Under the pieces are notes generated by a model. That model was not told the origin of the DNA and did no database searches. It worked only from the letters and a program-made list of their open reading frames with translations. A DNA stretch of 64,000 nt, from positions 1 through 64,000 of the forward strand of contig CAMYVT010000002.1 of the NCBI GenBank assembly GCA_947302515.1, given 5' to 3'. This stretch comes from an uncultured Caryophanales bacterium (GTDB taxonomy: Bacteria; Bacillota_I; Bacilli_A; RF39; UBA660). Shown here one piece after another: positions 1 through 8,105 of this stretch (position 1 is its first letter; every line of letters starts with the position of its first letter). The translations under genes were made by a program, and so were the position numbers.

Positions 1-8
1 TTATTCAT
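1..8 (-). CDS. Start of a truncated gene, possibly ribonuclease Y
   Basis: Only the first codons of a minus-strand gene lie in the window. An ATG at 8-6 follows a strong ribosome-binding site (GGAGGAA, four bases from the ATG), and the reading frame runs off the left edge. Directly downstream of recA, Bacilli commonly carry rny (ribonuclease Y), so that is the best guess. It rests on gene order alone, because two or three codons cannot identify a product. Confidence 0.4.
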
Positions 9-118
9 ATAATTCCTCCATCTAGACCAGAATAAACCTCTAATCTAATTCTATTGTAGTTTTATTTTAAAGCTCTGTCAAGGTACAAAAAATCCATATC
101 TATGTATATCAACAAAAT

Positions 119-146
119 AAAAAGAACAATTTTTATTGTTCTTTTT
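119..146 (-). terminator. Intrinsic terminator of recA
   Basis: A 12-bp stem around a four-base loop (119-130 with 135-146) is followed on the minus strand by a U-rich run. The recA stop codon (135-133) lies where the loop meets the stem. The gene starting at position 8 therefore probably has its own promoter. Confidence 0.8.
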
Positions 147-1167
147 TATCACTCTTTTTATCATTAACACTAATATCAAAAAATTCACGAACTTTCTCTT
201 CAAGTTCTTCCTTCAATTCAACATTTTCCTTAAGCATTAATTTAACATTTTCTTTTCCTTGTCCAAGTTTTTCACCTTTATAAGAATACCATGCACCAGT
301 CTTTTCCATAATACCAGCTTCTGTTGCAAGATCAACAATTTCACCTTCACGAGAAACTCCTTCCCCATACATAATATCTACAACACATGATTTAAAAGGA
401 GGTGCAACCTTATTTTTAACAACTTTAACAGTAGTTTTATTACCAACTACTCCTTCACCCATCTTTAGTTGTTCACTACGTCTAATTTCCAATCTAACTG
501 TAGCATAGAACTTTAATGCTCTACCACCAGTAGTAGTTTCAGGATTACCAAACATAACACCAACTTTTTCCCTTAATTGATTAATAAATATAACAGTAGT
601 ATTAGTTTTACTAATAGTACCATTTAATTTTCTAAGTGCTTGAGACATAAGTCTAGCTTGTAATCCCACATGAGAATCTCCCATCTCGCCATCAATTTCT
701 GCTTGTGGAACCAAAGCAGCAACAGAATCAATTACAACAATACTAATAGCTTCACTTCTAACTAAAGCATCGCATATTTCTAATGCTTGTTCTCCAGTAT
801 CAGGTTGAGATAATAATAAATTATCAATATCAACCCCCAACTTCTCTGCATATACTGGATCTAATGCATGCTCAGCATCAATAAAAGCAGCTCTTCCACC
901 TAATTTTTGATGTTCAGCAATTGCTTGTAATGCAAAAGTAGTTTTACCACTAGACTCAGGTCCATATATTTCAATAATTCTACCCTTAGGATAACCACCA
1001 ACACCTAATGCAATATCTAATGATAAAACACCACTAGATACAACATCTACTTTCATATGTTTGTTTTCTCCCAATTTCATAATAGAACCTTTACCAAATT
1101 GTTTCTCAATATCATTTAATACTTGCTCTAAAGCTTTATCTTTAGAAACCTCTTTACTTACAGCCAT
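133..1167 (-). CDS. recA: Recombinase RecA
   Basis: RecA forms filaments on single-stranded DNA, drives strand exchange and stimulates LexA self-cleavage. At 344 residues it has the usual length. The Walker A motif GPESSGKTT is at residues 69-77, and the MAW-type loop [20 protein letters not shown] is near 196-215. The acidic/basic C-terminal tail is typical. The ATG follows a GAGGAAA site. A terminator upstream separates it from pgsA, a TTGACT/TACGAT promoter lies at 1201-1229, and a LexA-like box lies just beyond it. Confidence 0.98.
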   Translation of the reverse strand: MAVSKEVSKDKALEQVLNDIEKQFGKGSIMKLGENKHMKVDVVSSGVLSLDIALGVGGYPKGRIIEIYGPESSGKTTFALQAIAEHQKLGGRAAFIDAEHALDPVYAEKLGVDIDNLLLSQPDTGEQALEICDALVRSEAISIVVIDSVAALVPQAEIDGEMGDSHVGLQARLMSQALRKLNGTISKTNTTVIFINQLREKVGVMFGNPETTTGGRALKFYATVRLEIRRSEQLKMGEGVVGNKTTVKVVKNKVAPPFKSCVVDIMYGEGVSREGEIVDLATEAGIMEKTGAWYSYKGEKLGQGKENVKLMLKENVELKEELEEKVREFFDISVNDKKSDKKEQ

Positions 1168-1200
1168 TTATTTTCCTCCTCGTAAATAACTTACATTAAC

Positions 1201-1251
1201 ATCGTATAATAATAAAAAATAAAAGTCAATACTTTTTCGAACAATTGTTTT
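1201..1251 (-). promoter_or_regulatory. recA promoter with a possible LexA (DinR) box
   Basis: On the minus strand, TTGACT (1229-1224) and TACGAT (1206-1201) are 17 bp apart. At 1238-1251 the plus strand reads CGAACAATTGTTTT. This matches the Gram-positive SOS operator CGAAC-N4-GTTCG fully in one half and in three of five bases in the other. Its position just upstream of the -35 fits SOS control of recA. The imperfect half-site keeps confidence moderate. Confidence 0.45.
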
Positions 1252-1284
1252 ATATATTTACACATTTATTTATTATGAAAAATA

Positions 1285-1313
1285 AAAAATCTCTTTAACA
1301 AAAAGAGATTTTT
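1285..1313 (-). terminator. Intrinsic terminator of the rodZ-pgsA unit
   Basis: A 12-bp stem (1285-1296 with 1302-1313) has A/T runs on both sides. It sits 22 bp beyond the pgsA stop codon and separates pgsA from recA. Confidence 0.8.
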
Positions 1314-1335
1314 AATAATATATTTATTTGAATTA

Positions 1336-1929
1336 TTATTTTTCACTAAAAATTAATTCTTTATTAATATGATAGTATTCTATTGCACTAACAACAGCCA
1401 AAATACATGCAATATATAATAGTCCCAAATCAACACGAATATTTACAAATTCAAATGGAATATTATAGAAAAACACTAAACATAATCCAACCATCATACA
1501 TGCTGTTTTATATTTACCAGATTTAATTGCAGCTTGTACTTTACCCTTAGAAGCAGCTTGCATCTTTATAGCATCTACAACAATATCACGAGTAATATAA
1601 ATAACAGGAACAATTACAGGAATAAAATGTTGAGCAGCTAATACAATAAGTACAGGATTAACTAATACTTTATCAGCAATAGCATCTAACATTTTACCTA
1701 AATCTGTTACTTGATTATTCTTACGAGCAAGATATCCATCTAAGAAATCAGTTAAACTAGCAATAATAAATACAACTCCTGCAATAATATAATTTAATTG
1801 AATAGATATTCCATAAAAATCATATTTTGGAAAATTAAAACCAAAAAATGAAAAAGGAATACATAATAAAGCAATTATTACAACAGTTAATATAAGTCTT
1901 GCTACCGTAATTTTAGTTGGTAAATTCAT
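1336..1929 (-). CDS. pgsA: CDP-diacylglycerol-glycerol-3-phosphate phosphatidyltransferase
   Basis: PgsA makes phosphatidylglycerol phosphate from CDP-diacylglycerol and glycerol-3-phosphate in the membrane. The 197-residue protein carries the full CDP-alcohol phosphotransferase signature DGxxAR-x8-GxxxDxxxD at about residues 64-86. Hydrophobic segments lie on both sides of it. Its ATG overlaps the TGA of the upstream rodZ-like gene (ATGA), so the two are translationally coupled. The order rodZ-pgsA-recA matches Bacillus. Confidence 0.95.
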   Translation of the reverse strand: MNLPTKITVARLILTVVIIALLCIPFSFFGFNFPKYDFYGISIQLNYIIAGVVFIIASLTDFLDGYLARKNNQVTDLGKMLDAIADKVLVNPVLIVLAAQHFIPVIVPVIYITRDIVVDAIKMQAASKGKVQAAIKSGKYKTACMMVGLCLVFFYNIPFEFVNIRVDLGLLYIACILAVVSAIEYYHINKELIFSEK

Positions 1930-2414
1930 ATAACTCTCTCCTCTCTAACATAAGACTTTAATTCATCTATTCTATCTTCATGCTTATTAATATTACTAAC
2001 AATAATTAATACAATAAAAGTAATAAATATTATAGCCACTAGTACAGATACAACAGGCCAAATACTTACTTTTTCTTTATGTTCTATTGTGTAAGGAGAC
2101 TTTACCCTTTTTTCCTCTAATAACTCTTCTTTCTTTCTTTGAGCTTCACGAATATCATCTAAAGAAATACGAGAAGTATGTTGAAATAAGAATCCATTAA
2201 ATTCATCTACTACTTTATCAGCATCAAGCCCTAAATATTTAGCATAACTTTTAACAGAATCTCTTAACTCATATACATCTTTAAATGCTCTGACATTTCC
2301 ACTCTCTATATTTTCAAGTTGAGTTGTTGAGAAATCAAGATCTTCACAAGCTTCGGTAAGACTTACACCATTACTAATTCTAGTTCGTTTTAAGTACTCT
2401 CCTAGTTCTTTCAT
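1926..2414 (-). CDS. rodZ: RodZ-like helix-turn-helix membrane protein
   Basis: RodZ links the MreB cytoskeleton to the membrane in cell-shape control. Residues 1-65 form the HTH_25-type DNA-binding fold typical of RodZ (LGEYLKRTRISNGVSLTEA...). A charged linker follows, then one transmembrane helix near 120-143 and a short tail of about 18 residues. RodZ proteins normally have a longer extracellular part, so this is a short version. The ATG at 2414 is chosen because AGGTG precedes it by four bases. An in-frame ATG at 2426 has no such site. Confidence 0.8.
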   Translation of the reverse strand: MKELGEYLKRTRISNGVSLTEACEDLDFSTTQLENIESGNVRAFKDVYELRDSVKSYAKYLGLDADKVVDEFNGFLFQHTSRISLDDIREAQRKKEELLEEKRVKSPYTIEHKEKVSIWPVVSVLVAIIFITFIVLIIVSNINKHEDRIDELKSYVREERVI

Positions 2415-2431
2415 ACAACACCTCATTATAA

Positions 2432-2786
2432 AAACAAATAATATAAATAAGCCATGTTCTGTACCTGTTACCAGGCAACAAACATCTATCTACTATTTGC
2501 ATAGTCCCTAACTCAGTTCAATTCCTTCATTAGAGCTCCCCTACCAATTTTGGGTTTCTCGCTCGCGGGGTTTACCACGTTTCACTCTTTTTTTTCAAAA
2601 AGCATCGTCACTGCGGCACTTTATGGACTATCCCATATCAAAGACTTAGGAATATTATCCGCCGTTAGCCTAAACTACCCTAGCTTATGAATTCGCTAGG
2701 CACGAACACTACAATCATCTCAGATTGTGCGAGCATGGACTTTCCTCAAGAGTCTCAAGGACTCCAGCGTTTGTTTATATATTATT
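2432..2786 (-). ncRNA. rnpB: RNase P RNA, class B
   Basis: The minus strand carries the invariant 5' core GAGGAAAGTCCATGCTCGCA and, further on, GTGCCTAGCGAAT, GACGGCGGATAATATTCC, GGTAAACCCCGCGAGCGAGA, CCCAAAATTGGTAGGGG and ACAGAACATGGCTTAT. The order and wording follow Bacillus rnpB closely, which makes it class B. The ends are set by a putative P1 helix pairing AAATAATATATAAA with TTATTTATATTATTT. The 5' end of P1 overlaps the gpsB stop codon. The gpsB-rnpB order is conserved in Bacillus. End points may be off by several bases. Confidence 0.95.
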
Positions 2787-3141
2787 TATCTTCTTTTGTT
2801 TCTTCCTCATTAGTTGATTTATTACCATAAACCATCTTTTCTAATTGGGATAATCTACGAATAACATCAACATTAGTTACTTCACCCATTGAACCTGCAT
2901 TAGATGCAACTTCAACACTTAACTTAGAATTACGCAATTCTTGTTTAAGATTCATAATCTCTGCAAGTAAATCTGCTTTTTCTTTTTCTAGATTACTAAT
3001 AATTTCAAAGAATTGTTCATAATCCCCAATAACAATATCTAAGAATTGATCTACTTCTTTTAATCTATATCCTCTTGTATCTATTTTAAACTCTTTTTCT
3101 AAGATATCGCGAGGCGTTAATGTAATTTTATTTTGATACAT
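2782..3141 (-). CDS. gpsB: Cell-division protein GpsB
   Basis: GpsB is a DivIVA-family cytoplasmic scaffold that shuttles PBP1 between side wall and septum. The 119-residue protein has the DivIVA N-terminal membrane-binding fold (LTPRDILEKEFKIDTRGYRLKEVDQFL at about 7-33, where Arg and Tyr of the RGY loop are typical). A coiled coil follows to about residue 73, then a linker and a short C-terminal segment. It lies back to back with recU-ponA, which encodes its known partner PBP1. A TTGACA-17-CATAAT promoter lies upstream. Confidence 0.93.
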   Translation of the reverse strand: MYQNKITLTPRDILEKEFKIDTRGYRLKEVDQFLDIVIGDYEQFFEIISNLEKEKADLLAEIMNLKQELRNSKLSVEVASNAGSMGEVTNVDVIRRLSQLEKMVYGNKSTNEEETKEDK

Positions 3142-3166
3142 ATAATCACCAATCCCTTACGATATT

Positions 3167-3195
3167 ATTATGTCATCATTGGTTATATTTGTCAA
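3167..3195 (-). promoter_or_regulatory. gpsB promoter
   Basis: On the minus strand, TTGACA (3195-3190) and CATAAT (3172-3167) have a 17-bp spacer. This is near consensus for the housekeeping sigma factor and lies 26 bp before the gpsB start. Confidence 0.75.
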
Positions 3196-3319
3196 TTAAT
3201 AACCATTTCCAAAAACAAGATATTACTAAGTCTATCACAAAAAATCAAATATTACCAAACAAATAAACTAAAACTACAAAAAAGCTTAAAAAAAAGATAG
3301 AAAATACATAGAAAAAATA

Positions 3320-3348
3320 GTGCAAAAATACATTTTGTATAGTATAAT
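3320..3348 (+). promoter_or_regulatory. recU-ponA promoter
   Basis: A perfect TATAAT lies at 3343-3348, 17 bp after a weak -35 (GTGCAA). The recU start follows 18 bp further on. The gpsB and recU promoters are divergent, within the 224-bp gap 3142-3365, which holds nothing else recognisable. Confidence 0.55.
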
Positions 3349-3365
3349 GAAAGATAGGTGATGAA

Positions 3366-3956
3366 ATGAACTATCCTAATGGAATAAAAAAACAAACAAC
3401 TAGCAATAAAACATCAACACATGATAGTAATTTGAGTCATAAAAATAGAGGTATGACATTGGAAAGTGAACTTAATAGTTCAAATGAGTATTATAGAGAT
3501 ATTGATAAAGCATATATCTATAAGAAACCAACTCCAATAAAACTAGTTAAAGTAGATTATCCTTCAAGAGACAAAGCTGTAATTAAAGAGGCATACTTTG
3601 CAACACCTTCCACTACAGACTATAACGGTCTTTACAAAGGAAGATATATTGACTTTGAAGCCAAAGAAACAACAAGTAAAACATCATTTGCTTTAACAAA
3701 TATTCATCCTCATCAAATAGAACACTTAAAAAATATAAATAATCATAATGGAATATCATTTTTAATTGTTAGATTTACAACATTGAATGAAACATACTTA
3801 TTAGAAACAAAAAAAATTTTAGATTATATTAATCTAACTAGTAAAAAATCTATTCCAATAGACTTCTTTAGAAAAGAAGCTCATATAATAAAAGATGGTT
3901 ATACACCAAGAATTGACTATTTAAAAGTAGTTGATCAATTAATTGGAGGTAATTAA
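3366..3956 (+). CDS. recU: Holliday junction resolvase RecU
   Basis: RecU cleaves four-way DNA junctions late in recombination and chromosome segregation. The 196-residue protein has the RecU order: a basic N-terminal region with NRGMTLE near residues 28-34, then the nuclease core with TDYNGLYKGRYIDFEAKET, which supplies the metal-binding Asp and Glu. NIHPHQIEHL follows. The start has a weak GGTGATGA site. The gene is followed after 2 bp by ponA, the pairing seen in Bacillus. Confidence 0.95.
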   Translation: MNYPNGIKKQTTSNKTSTHDSNLSHKNRGMTLESELNSSNEYYRDIDKAYIYKKPTPIKLVKVDYPSRDKAVIKEAYFATPSTTDYNGLYKGRYIDFEAKETTSKTSFALTNIHPHQIEHLKNINNHNGISFLIVRFTTLNETYLLETKKILDYINLTSKKSIPIDFFRKEAHIIKDGYTPRIDYLKVVDQLIGGN

Positions 3957-3958
3957 AC

Positions 3959-6703
3959 ATGCAAAAAAAAGTAATAAAAAGCTCGGCTAGAAAAAGACCA
4001 ACAACTACAACCACTAGAAGAAAGAAAAGATATAAAATCAAAAATGGTGGTATGAAACTACTATATACTTTAATAATATTAGCTATATTATTCGCTAGTT
4101 ACCAATTCTTAGGGTTAGAACTAACAATAGTTGTAGCTTTACTATTATTCATAATAGGAGGAATTGGTCTACTATTAGGTAAAGTAAAAAACAAAAGTAG
4201 AAGAAGAAAAATAATTAGTTTATTATTAATAGTATTTTTAACAATAGGTATCATCGGATTAAGTTGTTTCTGTGCTTTTATGGTTTATGTTAAGAGTCAA
4301 GCAGATCCTAAATATGAAAATGCAAAATTAAATACTATCGAAATATCAAGATTATACGATAAAGATGGAAATGAATTTGCTAAGATTGGTGAGGAAAACC
4401 GTGAAAAAGTTAAATATGAACAACTACCAGAAGTACTAGTAGATGCAATAATTGCTACAGAAGATGCTAGATTCTATCAACATAATGGTTTCGATGCCCC
4501 TCGTTTCTTAAAAGCTTTTATTGGTCAAGTATCAGGTAACTCTGGAGCCGGTGGAGCTTCAACTCTAACAATGCAAGTTGTTAAAAATAGTTTTACTGAT
4601 AAATATGGAGAAAAAACTTCAGGAATAGAAGGAATTACTCGTAAGTTTGAAGATATTTATTTAGCAGTATTTAAACTAGAAAAAGAATATTCTAAAGAAG
4701 AAATAATTGAGTATTATGTTAATAACCACTTCTTAGGTGGAAATACCTATGGAGTACAAGAAGCATCAGTTGCATACTTTGGTAAGAGTGTTACAGATTT
4801 AAACTTAAGTGAAGCAGCAATCCTTGCAGGTATGTTTAAATCTCCAAATGCTTTTAAACCAACAACAAATCCTGAAAATGCAGCATCAAGACGTGCAACA
4901 GTACTTAAACTAATGAGAAAACATGGATATATTACCAAAGAAGAAGAAGAAATGGCTAATAAAATTCCAGTGGAAACTTTAACAGCAAACGCTTCTTACG
5001 CATCAGAAAATATCTATCAAGGATATATTGATTACGTAGTAGATGAGTTAAAAGATAGATTCGGAGTTAATCCATATACAACACCATTACTTGTATATAC
5101 TAACTTAGATAGAGGAAGACAAAATGGAGTAAACGCTGTATTAAATGGAGAAACATATGAATGGAAAGATGATTTAGTACAATCTGGAGTTGCAGTTCTA
5201 GATTCAGAAACAGGTAAGGTTTGGGCAATCGGAAATGGTAGAAATACACGTTCAAGAAGTAATGGAACAATCGATCAATTTAACTTTGCAACAGATATTA
5301 GAAGACAGCCTGGATCTACTGCAAAACCATTATTCGATTATGGTCCAGGTATTGAATATAATAACTGGTCAACATATCAGTTGTTTGATGATTCACCATA
5401 TTCATATTCAAATGGTAGATCAATTAAAAACTGGGATGGTGGATATTTCGGTACTATTACATTAAGAACAGCGTTATCTCAATCACGTAATATCCCAGCC
5501 TTAAAAGCATTCCAACAAGTAGATAATGCTAAGATTAGAGAATTTGTTACTAATCTAGGAATTGAACCAGAAATATGTGCTAAAGGTTATACATACAATT
5601 TAAGTAATAAGAAATGTGTTAATGATAAAGATGATAATGATACACATGAACCATATAATATCCATGAAGCACATGCTATAGGAGCCTTCACTGGAGTATC
5701 TCCATTACAAATGGCAGCAGCATATGCAGCATTCTCAAATGGAGGATATTATAATGAACCTCATGCAGTTAACAAAATAATATATAGACAATCAAAAGAA
5801 GAAGTTGAATTCAAACCAGCAAGAAGACAAGTAATGTCTGATGCCACAGCATTTATGATTTCAAGTGTATTACAAAATGTAACACTAAGTGGTGGAACTC
5901 CAAGTAATGTTGCTTGTAAAACAGGTACTACAAACTATGATGATGTAACAATGGATAATTACGATATGCCATGGGATGCAGTAAGAGACTCATGGGTAGT
6001 AGGATATTCTACTAAAACAGTTATTGGTATGTGGTATGGATATGATAGTCTAACAAAAGAACAAATTCAACAAGGTTATATCTTACATAATATTCCAGCA
6101 ACAATTGCAAAAGATCATTTATTTAATGCTTATGTATCATCAGGTGCTATGGAAGCTAATAGATCAGCATTCGTACAACCATCAAGTGTTGTAAGTATAG
6201 GAGTAGCTCCAGGAAGTAATCCTGCTAAACTAGCAGTTCCAGGATCAGGTGGTATCTATGAATTCTTCAAAAAAGGATATGAACCAACAGAATATGATAC
6301 ATCAAATTATAAATTGCCAGCCCCTGGAAACTTTAGAGCAACAAATCAAGGTAATAGAGTATCTCTATCATGGAATGCAGTTGATCCTAGTATCTTAGCA
6401 AATCCAGCACATGGTAGATGGGGATACAGTATTTTTAAAGATAATCAATTTGTTGATTGGACAGATAAAACATCATATTCATTTACTCCAGGAGGAAGTG
6501 TTTATGGAACATATAAAGTAATTGCAACATATAAGAATTATACTGATGTTCAAAGTCAAGCTGCCGAAACAGTATTGAAAGAACCAGAACCAGAACCAAC
6601 AATTACCTGTCCAGCAGATGCATCATATAATGTTGCTAAAAAAACATGTGAATGTAATGATAGTGGTAAAACATATGATCCAATAACAAATACATGTAAA
6701 TAA
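3959..6703 (+). CDS. ponA: Class A penicillin-binding protein PBP1 with Cys-rich C-terminal tail
   Basis: This is a bifunctional peptidoglycan glycosyltransferase/transpeptidase. A basic N-terminus (1-30) and about three hydrophobic segments (33-52, 56-75, 86-112) are followed by GT51 with ATEDARFYQHNGFD, catalytic Glu near 168. The transpeptidase has STAK (Ser453), SRN (Ser509) and KTG (Lys654). A fibronectin-like region lies near 785-875. Class A PBPs normally have one membrane anchor, so the extra segments are odd. The last 31 residues hold four Cys in a pattern shared with the protein at 55684-56427. A similar Cys pair (C540, C553) sits in an insert between SRN and KTG. The gene is probably co-transcribed with recU. 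Confidence 0.95.
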   Translation: MQKKVIKSSARKRPTTTTTRRKKRYKIKNGGMKLLYTLIILAILFASYQFLGLELTIVVALLLFIIGGIGLLLGKVKNKSRRRKIISLLLIVFLTIGIIGLSCFCAFMVYVKSQADPKYENAKLNTIEISRLYDKDGNEFAKIGEENREKVKYEQLPEVLVDAIIATEDARFYQHNGFDAPRFLKAFIGQVSGNSGAGGASTLTMQVVKNSFTDKYGEKTSGIEGITRKFEDIYLAVFKLEKEYSKEEIIEYYVNNHFLGGNTYGVQEASVAYFGKSVTDLNLSEAAILAGMFKSPNAFKPTTNPENAASRRATVLKLMRKHGYITKEEEEMANKIPVETLTANASYASENIYQGYIDYVVDELKDRFGVNPYTTPLLVYTNLDRGRQNGVNAVLNGETYEWKDDLVQSGVAVLDSETGKVWAIGNGRNTRSRSNGTIDQFNFATDIRRQPGSTAKPLFDYGPGIEYNNWSTYQLFDDSPYSYSNGRSIKNWDGGYFGTITLRTALSQSRNIPALKAFQQVDNAKIREFVTNLGIEPEICAKGYTYNLSNKKCVNDKDDNDTHEPYNIHEAHAIGAFTGVSPLQMAAAYAAFSNGGYYNEPHAVNKIIYRQSKEEVEFKPARRQVMSDATAFMISSVLQNVTLSGGTPSNVACKTGTTNYDDVTMDNYDMPWDAVRDSWVVGYSTKTVIGMWYGYDSLTKEQIQQGYILHNIPATIAKDHLFNAYVSSGAMEANRSAFVQPSSVVSIGVAPGSNPAKLAVPGSGGIYEFFKKGYEPTEYDTSNYKLPAPGNFRATNQGNRVSLSWNAVDPSILANPAHGRWGYSIFKDNQFVDWTDKTSYSFTPGGSVYGTYKVIATYKNYTDVQSQAAETVLKEPEPEPTITCPADASYNVAKKTCECNDSGKTYDPITNTCK

Positions 6704-6735
6704 AAATATTCGTTCTTATGAACGAATATTTTTTT
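6702..6735. terminator. Bidirectional terminator between ponA and nth
   Basis: A 14-bp stem (6702-6715 with 6720-6733) has a TTAT loop and T-runs in both directions. The nth stop codon is in the loop and the ponA stop overlaps the start of the stem. Confidence 0.88.
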
Positions 6736-7348
6736 TCTTCTCTAAACAATTATCAATTAGTTTACAGCTATAACATTCCGGTTTAATAGCCTTACAATAA
6801 TATCTACCAAATAGTACTAATTGTAAATGTCTTCTGCCCCATTCTTCTTTGGGAAAATATTTCATTAACTTCTTTTCTATTATTAATACATCATCTTTAT
6901 TCTTAGCAATACCTAATCTTTTAGATACTCTTTCAACATGAGTATCTACTCCTATAGCAGCTTCATTATAATATTCACTTAAAAATACATTAATAGTCTT
7001 TCTACCAACTCCAGGAAGTTTTAATAATAATTCTCTATCTCTAGGAACAACACTTCCATATTCATCTACTATTATAGTAGCTATATCCTTAATATAAGAA
7101 GCTTTTTTATGAAAAGACCCAATTGGTCTAAGTATCTCTTCTAAGTCCTTTAAAGAGGCTTTTTTTAATGCTTCAAGGTCTTTATATTTATCAAACAATA
7201 AAGGAGTAACAATATTAACCCTTTTATCAGTAGTTTGAGCACTCAAAACAATAGCAATTAATAATTCATAATCATTATGATATATTAATTCACATTTAGG
7301 ATTAGGAAACAATTCATCTAGATAAAAACTAATATTATTCGTCTTCAT
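6716..7348 (-). CDS. nth: Endonuclease III
   Basis: Endonuclease III is a bifunctional DNA glycosylase/AP lyase that removes oxidised pyrimidines. The helix-hairpin-helix LLKLPGVGRKT supplies the catalytic Lys, and IGVDTHVERVSKRLG the catalytic Asp. The iron-sulfur cluster ligands C185, C192, C195 and C201 keep the exact C-x6-C-x2-C-x5-C spacing. At 210 residues the length is normal. The ATG lies inside the 3' end of dnaD (14-bp overlap) with only a weak ribosome-binding site, so translation is likely coupled. The dnaD-nth order is conserved in Bacilli. Confidence 0.96.
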   Translation of the reverse strand: MKTNNISFYLDELFPNPKCELIYHNDYELLIAIVLSAQTTDKRVNIVTPLLFDKYKDLEALKKASLKDLEEILRPIGSFHKKASYIKDIATIIVDEYGSVVPRDRELLLKLPGVGRKTINVFLSEYYNEAAIGVDTHVERVSKRLGIAKNKDDVLIIEKKLMKYFPKEEWGRRHLQLVLFGRYYCKAIKPECYSCKLIDNCLEKKKNIRS

Positions 7349-8024
7349 CAAACCAATCCCAATCCATAATACCTAAATCAATATCCCCATCTAATTCCTT
7401 TTGTTTATCTAAAGAAGCTTTTCTCTTTTTACGGTTCTCATCAACATCTTTAACTGTCTTAATACCTTTTTTACCCCATTCATATAGTATTTTATCAATA
7501 TATTTTAAATTAGAAACACCATTAAGCACAGCTTCTTTAACAGCTTCCTTTATAAGTTCTTCACTAAAACCATTCTCAAGCCACGCCTTAATAATTTCAT
7601 ATTCTATAGAACTTAAAGTTCTACCAAACTCTTTCTCAATTAATTCATATATAGAAGAATTCTCTATCTCTTTAGATTCATTTTGATTAATTTCATCAAT
7701 CATATACATTTTTAATTTATTATAAAAATTATCTAAAATAACAACTTCTTCCATAAAACCTTTTTCATTTTTTAATACTTCTACAGTCATAAACCCTTTA
7801 TCAGTAAGACTACTAGTTAAATTCATAATATCCTTTAAATCCATATTTAACTGTTCAGCAAAAGAGTTAGGATCAAAAACAAATCTATCACCTTGATTAT
7901 ATAAATATATTAAAAAAACAAATTCATCTAATTTTAATTTCATTTTCTTATAATTCTTAAGCAAATACATAGGTACAACAATATTTCCATCCTTAAATAT
8001 TTCAATTAATTTAGAACTCTTCAC
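7335..8024 (-). CDS. dnaD: DNA replication initiation protein DnaD
   Basis: DnaD helps load the replicative helicase at oriC and at stalled forks. The N-terminal half is a winged-helix region (about 1-100, VPMYLLKNYKKMKLKLDEFVFLIYLY). The DnaD/DnaB_2 domain (about 125-205) contains FGRTLSSIEYEIIKAWLENGFSEE and ends with the YIDKILYEWGKKGIKT motif. A charged tail ends in WFDEDE. The start is taken as GTG at 8024, eight bases after GGAGG. The longer frame from a TTG at 8039 would place the start inside that site. Confidence 0.9.
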   Translation of the reverse strand: MKSSKLIEIFKDGNIVVPMYLLKNYKKMKLKLDEFVFLIYLYNQGDRFVFDPNSFAEQLNMDLKDIMNLTSSLTDKGFMTVEVLKNEKGFMEEVVILDNFYNKLKMYMIDEINQNESKEIENSSIYELIEKEFGRTLSSIEYEIIKAWLENGFSEELIKEAVKEAVLNGVSNLKYIDKILYEWGKKGIKTVKDVDENRKKRKASLDKQKELDGDIDLGIMDWDWFDEDE

Positions 8025-8076
8025 ACCTATCGCCTCCAAATCTAAATATAGTTTATCACATTACTATTTTTAAAGC

Positions 8077-8105
8077 AAAAAAAGAGAATCTACTTAAATA
8101 GATTC
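8077..8105 (-). terminator. Intrinsic terminator after the 8090-9391 gene
   Basis: The stem GAATCTA/TAGATTC (8086-8092 with 8099-8105) is followed on the minus strand by TCTTTTTTT. The hairpin includes the last codons and the stop codon of the gene. Confidence 0.7.

Noticed and set aside
3142..3365. Possible small RNA in the gpsB-recU gap
   Set aside because: Only divergent promoters were found. The rest is AT-rich without a stable hairpin or U-run.
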